DNA of 64,000 bases, taken from assembly GCA_002104895.1 (NCBI GenBank), contig MCFG01000100.1:1-64000 (forward strand), in the 5' to 3' direction. Positions 1 through 9,485 of this stretch are shown in pieces (positions within the stretch are counted from its first letter, which is position 1; each line of letters begins with the position of its first letter). The stretch comes from Anaeromyces robustus. Taxonomy: Eukaryota; Neocallimastigomycota; Neocallimastigomycetes; Neocallimastigales; Neocallimastigaceae. The notes under the pieces were generated by a model, which made no database searches, had not been told where the DNA came from, and was given only the letters and a program-made list of their open reading frames with translations. A program made the translations under genes and the position numbers.

Positions 1-627
1 ACTTTAAGTGTATATAACTAGAGAAATCTTGATAAAAAAACATTATATTTCACTAAGTTTTGTTAATTATATTGTATTATACTACTACTAATAATAAAAT
101 ATTCAAACAAATTTTGAAATAATGATAGATTAATTAAAAAGAAAAATCCAAGATTACAAAAAAAAAAAATTTTTAAATTTATTTATTTTTTAATTAAAAG
201 TTAATCAAAGTTTGGCTATATATATATATTTCAAAATTAATATTAAACAAAAATTTTTATCTGATTATTATTACTATTATTAATTTAAATATATATAAAA
301 TTTTTTATGTATTTTTCTTTTTATACTATTATAAGTAGTGTTTATTATTTAATAGATTAATTTATCTGAAATTTGTAGAATTGTAACTAAAAAATGAAAC
401 TCAATCTCTGATTTATATTACTTTTTAATATAAAATATTAAATTAAATGAGAATTTTTATATTGAGTCATTTATTCCGTAATCATTAAAAATCCATTCTT
501 TTAGAATTTTTCCAACATTATTAATTGTAATATTATGGAATAATTACAATAGAAAAAGAAAAATAGAATAAAAAAATTAAATATTAAAATAATTAATGAT
601 TTAATATAAAAGTTTTCATTAATAGTT
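1..627. other. AT-rich flank, no gene seen
   Basis: A and T make up nearly all of this stretch, with short A and T runs. I see no open reading frame, RNA gene or ordered repeat. It is the flank next to which the transposon at 637-3816 inserted. Confidence 0.7.
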
Positions 628-636
628 AATATCTAA
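628..636. repeat. Target-site duplication, left copy
   Basis: AATATCTAA, repeated as a direct copy at 3817-3825 just beyond the other end of the MULE. Nine bases fits the family. In AT-rich DNA a chance match is possible, but its placement at both element ends makes chance less likely. Confidence 0.75.
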
Positions 637-642
637 GGGAGA

Positions 643-763
643 GTTGCATTTCGCAATGTTGCATTTCGCAATGTTGCATTTCGCAATGGGGCGCATGACA
701 AAGATTTGTAGGTTGCATTTCGCAATGTTGCATTTCGCAGTTGCATTTCGCAATGGGGCGCAT
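643..763. repeat. MULE left terminal array of 15-bp units
   Basis: Six head-to-tail or nearby copies of GTTGCATTTCGCAAT start at 643, 658, 673, 712, 727 (13 bp, truncated) and 740. GGGGCGCAT follows the third (688-696) and sixth (755-763). Each unit has a short internal dyad, TTGC and GCAA, separated by five bases. The same units appear inverted at the other end. Their G and C content stands out sharply from the surroundings. Repeated short units at the ends are candidate transposase-binding sites, possibly for the FLYWCH zinc finger (inference). Confidence 0.9.
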
Positions 764-1589
764 AATTATATAAATAATTAAATAAATAAAAATATAATAT
801 AAAAATTATTTAAAAATTTTTTTTTTTATTTAATAATATTTTTTTTATTTAATAATATTTTTTATTTAATATTTTAATAATATTGAATATTTTTTTTAGT
901 ATTTTAATAATATTTTAGTTATTTTTTTTAATTAATAATATTAAATATTTTTTTTATTTAATAATATTTTTTTACTTAATAATATTTGTTTATTTAATAA
1001 TATTTTTTATTTAATATTTTAATAGTATTGAATATTTTTTTTTTATTTAATATTTTAATAATATTGAATATTTTTTTTATTTAATAATATTTTAATAATA
1101 TTGAATATTTAATATTGAATATTTTTTTAGTATTTTAATAATATTTTATTTATTTTTTTTTTAATTAATAATATTAAATATTTTTTTTATTTAATAATAT
1201 TTTTTTACTTAATAATATTTGTTTATTTGATAATATTTTTTATTTAATATTTTAATAGTATTGAATATTTTTTTTATTTAATAATGTTTTAATATATTGA
1301 ATATTTAATATTGAATATTTTTATTTAACAATATTTAATAATATTGAATATTTTTTGAATATTTTTTAATATTATAATAATATTGAATATTTTTTTTTAT
1401 TTAATAATATTTAATAATATTTAATAATATTATTATTTATTAATAAATATATTAATATTTTTCAAACTAACCCAATCAATGATAAATAAAATTCTTTAAT
1501 CATTATTATTGAATTAGATTTATATTTTTTAGAATAATTTTGATAGTCAATTAATTATAATTTATAATTTTTGTGATCATCTTCATTTG

Positions 1590-3016
1590 TTATAATTTAT
1601 ATTTATTTAAATCAAATAAACAATTAAACCATAATTCAACAATATCATTTTTATTATAGCCATTTTTAATTAGCTCGGATTCCAGTTTTTCGTAGTGTCT
1701 AATTAAACCATCAATTTCCTCCGTTCTTCCTAATATTCTTTTCTTTTTATTCCATATTCCTCCAATTCTTCTTTCGTAATCATTGTAAGATAAAGATTCT
1801 TCTTTTTGTAATGTATATATTAATTTATAGAAAGAAGGTTTTTTTGCAAATAAATTATTTAAGTAATTATTAAAAGATTCAGACGCATTATTTGTAATAT
1901 GTTCTATACTTTTGTAATAATTCCAGGATTTTATATCATAATTATTTAAGTATGTATTCTTAAAATATTCTAAGAATTTTAAAAATTGGAAACGATCACA
2001 TGCTTCGCATGAACTTTTAATTTTATTATAAATATTAAATATGTATTCAGGGTTTATGAAAGGTAAGTTAGAAGTAGCTTTATAATAAATATATAAAATA
2101 TTATTATCTTCTACTTCTTTATAACATAATGCATTTTTGTTAATTTCCAATGATCTTTTATAATGCCAAATGCAATATTTAATATTTATTTCCGGAAAAG
2201 TTTTTTTTACTGCATTTGATATACCTTTTTCAAAATCACAGTGGAAATTTTTTGGTGTGATTTCAATATTATTATTATATTTAATAACATTTTTTTTATT
2301 TCCTCAAATAATATTTCATAAGTAGATTGCTTTTTATCTTTTAATACCGAAAAAGAAGTAGTATAAAAGCCATTTAATTCTGTAACATATGTTCTGGTAA
2401 TAAACACCTGATAACTAATTGTAGGAGCAATATAAAATGTTCCATCTGCAAATATATCTTTATCGTATTTAGAGAATAGCTTTGCTTGGAATGGAGATTG
2501 AAAGATTACTAAATTAGAATTTTTGAAAATCATAAAATTTTCATTTCTTGTTGTTTTGTAATATTCTGATTCATCGGGAATTTCTTCGAAAGTTTTAATA
2601 TCAGGAAATAATTGTTTATTTCTACTTCTTGATAATTGGGATTTAATTGAATTATATTCAGGACATATAAATCCCAATTCTTGAGAAACTTCATCATATA
2701 TTCGTTTAGGCCTCATATCTAAGGGAATTAAGCTCTTTCTTATTTCATTTTTAATTTTATGTTTTGTGATTGAAATAGATGTACTAAATTCTTTCTCAAG
2801 ATGATTATGTGAACTTTCATATTTTAAAACTTCTTTATTATTATTTAAAATAATGAAAGATTTACATTTATTTGACGTTCTATATTCAGTACATCTATAT
2901 ACTTTTGTATTATCTTTTTTAAGAGTTGAAAAATTATATTTATATTTTTTATTTATTATAATTTGTTCTTTTCCCCTATTTGTTTCACTTATCTCAATTT
3001 TTAGTTTATCGTCCAT
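1590..3016 (-). pseudogene. FLYWCH zinc-finger / MULE transposase, broken by one frameshift
   Basis: This transposase would cut and paste its own element. It starts at the ATG at 3016 (MDDKLKIE) and stops at 1590-1592. Residues 20-75 form a FLYWCH-like zinc finger, with YRCTEYRTSNKC followed by SSHNH supplying two Cys and two His. The DDE catalytic core is visible in two frames. The first Asp is in FADGTF (about residue 191, codon 2444-2446). The second Asp is in HCDFEKG (codon 2235-2237), followed by a C-x2-H motif (CIWH). The Glu is in TNNASESFNN (codon 1878-1880). The frame breaks in a run of eight T at 2290-2297, eight A on the coding strand; nine would keep one frame of about 475 residues. 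Downstream, the frame is open to the stop and contains the second Asp and the Glu. All catalytic residues survive, so the break is recent or a homopolymer sequencing error. I saw no other break. Confidence 0.88.
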
Positions 3017-3060
3017 TTTATATTAAAAATTTTTTCAAATCAAAAAATTTTTATAAAAAT

Positions 3061-3520
3061 ATTTAATTTTTTAATGAATTTTTATTTTTATATTTTTTTT
3101 GTAAATAAATAATTAATAAAAAAATATTTATTTATTTGTTTCTTTTCTTTATTCTAAAGTTTATATTATTTTTTTATATTTATTATTTGTTATCGTCTTT
3201 TTAATAAAAATACATATATAATACTGTTATATTATTTATTATATATTATATTTATTATTTATTTATTTATAAAAAAAATTTAATAAATATATTTAATTTT
3301 TTAATGAATTTTTATTTTTATATTTTTTTTGTAAATAAATAATTAATAAAAAAATATTTATTTATTTGTTTCTTTTCTTTATTCTAAAGTTTATATTATT
3401 TTTTTATATTTATTATTTGTTATCGTCTTTTTAATAAAAATACATATATAATACTGTTATATTATTTATTATATATTATATTTATTATTATTCATTTATA
3501 AAAAAAAATTTAATAAATAT
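3061..3520. repeat. 230-bp tandem duplication in the MULE leader
   Basis: Positions 3061-3290 and 3291-3520 are near-identical head-to-tail copies, including distinctive islands such as TTATCGTCTTT and ATACTGTTAT. A third copy begins at 3521 and fades into a T-rich tract after about 25 bases. It lies between the transposase start and the upstream terminal repeat. Confidence 0.9.
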
Positions 3521-3754
3521 ATTTAATTTTATAATGAATTTTTATTTTTTTTTTATTTTTTTTTTTATTTTTTTTTTTATTTTTTTTTTTTAGTAATAAA
3601 AAAAAAATTTATTTATTAGTTTTATTCTATTCATTTATTTATATATTTTTTTTTTATTTATTTATTTAATTTTTTTTAATTATATATTATTTTATTTCAT
3701 AACGTGGCTTTTATAATTTGTGTTAAAAAATTTTTCATTTTTTTATTTGTTTTT

Positions 3755-3816
3755 ATGCGCCTCATTGCAAAAATTTAATATGCGCCCCATATCATATTGC
3801 GAAATGCAACACATTC
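3755..3816. repeat. MULE right terminal inverted repeat
   Basis: It reads ATGCGCCTCATTGCAA (3755-3770), then ATGCGCCCCAT (3780-3790), then ATTGCGAAATGCAAC (3796-3810). These are the reverse complements of the left-end units, but with a single 15-bp unit instead of six. The same order recurs at the left end of the second element (4709-4763), so this is the upstream end relative to the transposase. Confidence 0.85.
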
Positions 3817-3825
3817 AATATCTAA
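3817..3825. repeat. Target-site duplication, right copy
   Basis: AATATCTAA, the direct partner of 628-636. It follows the right end of the MULE, whose last clear unit is ATTGCGAAATGCAAC at 3796-3810. Confidence 0.75.
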
Positions 3826-3980
3826 TAAACTTTTATATATTTAATATATAATAATATAATAAAAATATTTAATTAGCATAATAGCATTATAATTTTTTTT
3901 TTTGACACAAATATTAAATTAATATGATAAAAATGTTATATTTTCCATTATTTTTAATATGAAATTAAATATACAAGCCT

Positions 3981-4041
3981 ATTTGTGAATGGGTCACATT
4001 CTAAAATGCAACACATTTTAGAATGTGACCCATTCACAAAT
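3981..4041. repeat. Perfect 28-bp inverted repeat (hairpin)
   Basis: The left arm 3981-4008 and right arm 4014-4041 are exact reverse complements, separated by CAACA. The arm contains TGAATGGGTCACATTC. Similar strings (GCGAAATGGGACAC at 4677-4690 and GTGAAATGGG at 5814-5823) lie at the edges of the second element, so the sequence is probably derived from transposon ends. Confidence 0.9.
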
Positions 4042-4302
4042 TTCGCCAAATTAAAATACAAAAATTTACATTTCTTAATAAATACGCCATATTAAAAATG
4101 TAATTATTTTATTTTAATCAATAAGCCACATTCAACTTTTTATTTTTATTTTTTATAATTAATTTTTTTTGAATGTAACAAGATATAATTTTCACATGGT
4201 TTATACTACCATAAATTATTTTAATGAATAAATAAATAATAAATAAATGTTAAAATAAATATAATTATAAAGAATTTTTTCATATATAAATATCTATATC
4301 AA

Positions 4303-4510
4303 TAATAAATAATAGAAATAAATAATAAATAATAAATAATAGAAATAAATAAATAATAGAATAAATAATAAATAATAGAAATAAATAAATAATAGAATAA
4401 ATAATAAATAATAGAAATAAATAAATAATAGAATAAATAATAAATAATAGAAATAAATAAATAATAGAATAAATAATAAATAATAGAAATAAATAATAAA
4501 TAATAAAATA
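4303..4510. repeat. 36-bp minisatellite
   Basis: The marker TAGAAT recurs at 4357, 4393, 4429 and 4465, exactly 36 bases apart. The unit is composed only of AAT and AAAT steps broken by AATAG, with degenerate partial units on both sides. Confidence 0.85.
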
Positions 4511-4691
4511 ATATTTATTTCATTTTATTTTATTTAATTTTATTATTTTATTTATGAAATATCATTTATTTTATTTTATTTTATTTTATTTTATTATTTA
4601 TACGCCACATTATTATATATTCATAAATCCATCAAACATACATATTTTTATTTAGCCACAAAAAAAACGTGACTTGGCGAAATGGGACACC

Positions 4692-5775
4692 CCCTGCATT
4701 TTACAATGTTGAATTTCGCACTATGATAAGGGGCGCATATTAAATTTTTGCAATGAGGCGCATAAAAATAATTTAAAAAATGAAAATTTTTTTAAAACAA
4801 ATATTGAAAGCCACGTTATGAAATAAAAAATAATATATAATTTAAAAAAACAAATAAAAAATATATAAATAAATGAATAGAAAATAAACAAATAAATAAA
4901 TATTTCTTTTTTATTAATTACTAAAAAAAATTAAAAAAAAAATAAAAATTTATTATAGAATTAAATATATTTATTTTTTTTTTTTGATAAATGAATAATA
5001 ATAAATAAAATTATAGATAGTAAATAATATAAGAATTTTATATATTTATATATTTTATTAAATAAAATGATAATAAATAATAAATAAAAAAGCACTTAAA
5101 AATTAAGAATATTTATAAATTTTTTTTTTGATTTGAAAAATTTTAATATAAAATGGAAGAAAATCTGAAAACTGGAATTGGAGCTTATTATAAGTGGTTA
5201 TAATAAAAATGATATTGTTGAGTTATGGTTTAATTGTTTATTTGATTTAAATAAATATAAATTATAACAAATGAATATGATCACCAAAATTATAAATCAT
5301 AATTAATTGACTGCCAAAATTATTCTAAAAATATAAATCAAATTCAGTAATGATGATTAAAGAATTTTAATTATCATTGAATTATTAGTTTGAAAAACAT
5401 TAATATATTTTATTAATAAATAATAATATTGTTATTATTTTAAATAAAAAAGAATATTAAATATTATTAAATTAAAAATATTCAATAAAAAAATATTCAA
5501 AAAATATTCAAAAAATATTCAATATCATTAAAATATTAACAAAAAGAATATAATATTCAAAGAATATTCAAAGAACATTCAATATTATTAAAATATTAAC
5601 AATAAGAATATATTAAATATTAAAGAAAAAAGAATATTAAATATTATTTAAAAAAAAAAAAAAAAAAAATTATTTTATTTATTTATATATTTATTTAATT
5701 ATTTATATAATTATGTGCCCCATTTCGAAATGCAACCCACATATCTTTATCATGCGCCCCATTGCGAAATGCAAC
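4692..5775 (+). mobile_element. Internally deleted non-autonomous MULE copy
   Basis: This is a short relative of the element at 637-3816, in the opposite orientation. Its left end (4709-4763) carries a diverged GTTGAATTTCGCAC unit, then AAGGGGCGCAT and CAATGAGGCGCAT, and then the leader including GAAAGCCACGTTATGAAATA, as in the full copy. The leader runs to an ATG at 5153 in the same context (TTTTAATATAAAATGGA). After about 19 coding bases it jumps to the last part of the transposase gene, with the same ending FDLNKYKL and stop at 5265-5267. The right end (5713-5775) matches the full copy's terminal units. About 1.3 kb of coding sequence is missing. It has no transposase and could move only with help. 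No clean target duplication was found; GCGAAATGGG (4677) and GTGAAATGGG (5814) are a weak candidate pair. Confidence 0.85.
5153..5267 (+). pseudogene. Transposase remnant: first codons fused to the C-terminal end
   Basis: The ATG context and first codons resemble the full transposase start, and the end encodes the same C-terminus. Read from the ATG, the frame ends after 16 codons, so no protein is expected. The join lies in an AAAACTGGAA stretch resembling sequence from both sides, which suggests deletion at short homology. Confidence 0.8.
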
Positions 5776-6230
5776 ATTATGACATAAACATCACTTGATG
5801 AAATTGAACCTTAGTGAAATGGGCTTCTCCCATTTTTATGAATGTAAAAACTAATCTTATTTATTTATTTTATATGCTACTTTGTGTTACATTTATAAAT
5901 CATCAAACATAAATTATACCTTAATGCAATACTCACCACAAAATAAAATACAATCTTTAATTTATACTTTTTAATATAAATTAATAATAATAAATGTTTA
6001 TTGTATTTGAAACACATTAATTATTTAATTTAAGTTAAAAAAAAAGATCGTTTTTAATAAATTTTTATTATATTATTAATTTTTTAAATACAATTTTTTT
6101 TTTTAATTTAAAAAATAGATAATATAAAAAGTAAGTAATTCTCTAGATTTTTATTTATATTTCATATTAATAATTTTTTAATAAGTTTATTAACTTTATA
6201 GATATATAAAAATATTTGTTTTAAATAGAG
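5776..6230 (+). promoter_or_regulatory. Upstream region of the NRPS gene
   Basis: 455 bp separate the end of the deleted transposon from the NRPS start codon. The first 60 bases (to GGGCTTCTCCC at 5821-5831) look like degenerate transposon-end units. The rest is AT-rich. ATATATAAA at 6202-6210 is a TATA-like string, but such strings are common here and I cannot assign a promoter. The start ATG has G at -3, a favourable context for eukaryotic initiation. Confidence 0.4.
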
Positions 6231-6458
6231 ATGATAGACATTAATAGTAATGAAGATATTTATGAATATCAAAATTTAAATTTTCAATCCTTAATATATT
6301 CTTCATATTTGAAGAGTGAAAATAAAAGTATTTTCAATTTATCAAAGAAAATTTATTTAAAATCTGATATTGATGTTAAAAAAATTCAAAAAAGCTTTAT
6401 TACAATTTTTAATAAATACCCTATATTAAAAATTAAATTTTTAAATGAAAAAAATATA

Positions 6459-6506
<48 letters not shown>

Positions 6507-9485
6507 TTATCTACAAGAATTTATACAAAAATAGATGAAAAATGCAAATTATCATTCGAATACTACTCAGAAGATTCAAATGAAAAGTTGTTCAGACCAT
6601 TCAATTTATCAGAAGCTCCTTTATTAAGAGTTGGATTAATCAACAATAAAACATTAATTATAGTTATGCATCAAATTCTTTCTAGTTATATTACTTTGGA
6701 CGAATTAATTAATGAATTAATTGATAATTATAGTTCTAACAAGGAATTAGAAGAAAATAAAGAGAATATTAATTTTATCACAGATGATAATTATGAGCAA
6801 CATGCTAAATCTACATCATCCACAGCTAATCCTAATATGAATAAAAAGATAAGTAAAATTGATGATAATGATGAAATATCTTTACAACTTCCTAAAAAAG
6901 AAAGTTATCATGAAAATAGTGGAAATGAACAAAAACATTCTATTTACAAACAAAAAATATATTCTATTGATGAAGATATGGGTAATCAAGTTGAGAATTT
7001 TATTAATAAAAATAAAATAAATATGAATTCCCTTTTATTTTTCATTTATATTTACATTATGCACAGATATAGTGGTCAAAATAGTATTTATACAATGATA
7101 TTTGATGAAACAAATGAGAAAAACAATATTAAAGATAAAAATAAAATAGAATTTCCTTATTTTTTATTTTCTTTTAAAATTAATGACAATGAATTAGTAA
7201 TTGATACTATTCGTCAAATCGAAAAAGATTTGTTAATTTTTAATAAAAGTTATTCCATCAGTTCTGAAAATTTAAAATTTTCTATTTTAAAAGATATTAA
7301 TAATTTATTTATAATAAAAAATAATAATAATAATAATAATCAAAATAGCAATAAAAAAAAGAAAAAAATTTTTGAAGTAGATTATAGTATTAAAAATAAT
7401 TTAATTAATAATAACGATGATATAATTTCTATTAAAAATCAATTTAATATTATATTTGAAATTATTGAAGGAAATAATAACTATCAAATTAAAATTAACT
7501 ATGAAAGTAATAAATATGATGACCAGTTAATTGAAAGTATTTTACAAAGTTATATAAATGTTTTAAAGAATATTAATCAAATAATTGAAGATAAGAGTAT
7601 AATTAGAAATATTGAATATATTTCACAATTGGAAAGAAATAAAATTCTTGATGAATTCAATAATAATCAATGCTCCTATCCATCCAATGAATTTTATTGT
7701 AAAGAATTTAGTAAGCTTTCTAAATCCATTCCTTATGAGACAGCAATAATATTCGAAAACAAAAAAATAAGTTTCAGTCAATTAGATCAAATGAGTAATT
7801 CTTTAGCTCATTTCTTGAGAGAATATGGAATAAAATCAAATGATATTGTTCCAATTATTTGTGAACGTACTTATTTTTATATTATTGCTGCTTTCGCAAT
7901 AATGAAAGCTGGTGGAGCTTTCGTTTTTATTGATCCTGAATTTCCAAATGATCGTATAAATTATATGATTGAAGAAGTAAATCCTAAAATTATCCTTAAA
8001 TATCATAGCGATAAAAATATTCATTTAAAATTAAAATATATTTCTTCTGTATATCAGTATGATTTGCAAAGTCATAATTATGATGAGCATACTGAATATA
8101 TAGAAAATATTAATAAAGCTGATGATACATGCTACATATTTTTCACTTCTGGTACCACTGGAAAACCAAAAGGTGTACTAATCTCTCATGACAATTTAGC
8201 TCATTATTGTATTCACAGTCAAACACAAAATGGTGTTAATTGCATCTATGATAAAGAGTATAAAAAGGTATTAGCATTTACTCAATTTACTTATGCAATG
8301 ATTGTCATTGAAATATATTATAATTTATTAAAAGGAAAAACTTTGGTTTTATGTAATAATAAAGAATACAATGATCCAGAATTATTAGGTCAATTAATCA
8401 ATAAATATGAAATTGAATTTTTAGTAAGTACACCATCAAGAATTAATAATTATTTAAGTAATATTCATTTTAAGGAATCTATTAAAAAAGTTAAAATATT
8501 TAATTTCAGTGGTGAACCTATCACTAATAATTTCATTAAATCCTTAAGATTGCTTACCAATGAAGATATATATGTCGGATTAGGGTTAACAGAAGCTACA
8601 GCTTATTGTGCCCTATCAAAAGTAACTGCAGATGATATTAAAAATGAAATTATTACGATTGGGCATCCAACTTGTAATTATAAATTTTATATTTTGGATA
8701 ATGATTTAAAGCCTGTACCTATTGGAGTAAAGGGCGAAATTTATATTGGTGGATACAGTATAAGTAAAGGATATTTAAATAGAGAAGAATTAACTAGTCA
8801 ACGATTTATTGATAATCATATAGATCCTTCTTCTAAAACTAAACTATATAAAACTGGTGATATTGGTAGATGGACAAAAGATGGAAGAATTGTTTATATT
8901 GGAAGATCAGATTTTCAAGTTAAAATTAGAGGTCAAAGAGTAGAATTGCCTGAAATAGAAAATACAATTATGAAATATCCTGAAATTGATTATGTTATTG
9001 TAATTTATAAAAATAATAATATCAATAACTATTTACTATGTTATTATAAAACAAATTCTAATAAAGAATTAAATGAAAATGATCTTAAAGAATTTGTTTC
9101 CAAACAACTTCCTTCTTACATGTGTCCAAACTACTATATGCGTTTAAATGAAATTCCTCTTTCTCCAAGTGGTAAATTAAATAGAAAAGCACTTCCTGAA
9201 ATTGATATTTCTAAAATAAGTAAAAATTATTATATTCCACCTGAAACTGAAACAGAAAGAGTTATTTGTAATATTTTACAAAATGTATTAAAATTAAAAG
9301 AAAATGAAATTGGTAAGAAAACTGACTTTGTAGAATTAGGTATTAATAGTTTGAATTCAATTCGTTTTTCAGCAGAAATTGAGAATAAATTAAATATTAA
9401 AATTAGTATAAAAGATATTCTATCTCATTCTAAAGTAGATAATTTATCAAAATATATTGATGAATTAAGAAATGAAAATGATGAA
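6231..9485 (+). other. NRPS module 1: degenerate C1, atypical A1, T1
   Basis: Loading or starter module. C1 aligns with the other C domains, but its active site reads HQILSSY (residues 147-153) instead of HHxxxDG: the second His, Asp and Gly are gone, so condensation activity is not expected. It also carries a run of 15 Asn. A1 keeps the ATP-binding motifs and the A10 Lys, but the residue equivalent to Asp235 is Ala (residue 689, in FTYAMIV) and the usual NGYGPTE is VGLGLTE (residues 782-788). The pocket, read by alignment to GrsA, is A-M-I-V-N-S-G-A-Y-K. Losing Asp235 usually means the substrate lacks an alpha-amino group (hydroxy, keto or aryl acid). T1 has LGINSL with Ser 1040. An inactive A1 is the alternative. 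Confidence 0.85.

Larger units (their letters stand above)
637..3816 (-). mobile_element. Full-length Mutator-like (MULE) DNA transposon, transposase frameshifted
   Basis: This is a terminal-inverted-repeat DNA transposon with a MULE-type transposase read on the minus strand. The left end (643-763) and right end (3755-3810) carry the same units in inverted orientation: GTTGCATTTCGCAAT next to GGGGCGCAT. The 9-bp sequence AATATCTAA lies exactly outside both ends (628-636 and 3817-3825), the size expected for a MULE target-site duplication. The outermost bases of the two ends match poorly, so the terminal repeats are imperfect. Between the coding part and the left end lies about 800 bp of AT-rich repeats built on TTTAATAATATT. 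Between the coding part and the right end lies a 230-bp tandem duplication. A deleted relative lies at about 4692-5775 in opposite orientation, which supports the element limits. The boundaries are read directly; past mobility is inferred. Confidence 0.85.
3826..4691. other. Spacer between the two MULE copies
   Basis: There is no gene. It contains a perfect 28-bp inverted repeat (3981-4041), a 36-bp minisatellite (4303-4510), a TTTTA-rich tract (4510-4600) and scattered GC-bearing islands such as CGCCA and GCCACATT. ATTTCGCCAA at 4040-4049 and its inverse TTGGCGAAAT at 4674-4683 could bound an old nested element of about 640 bp. Confidence 0.7.

Noticed and set aside
7836-8024. Minus-strand open frame inside the NRPS
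   Set aside because: It lies opposite A1 coding sequence with intact motifs and has no recognisable features; an antisense shadow.
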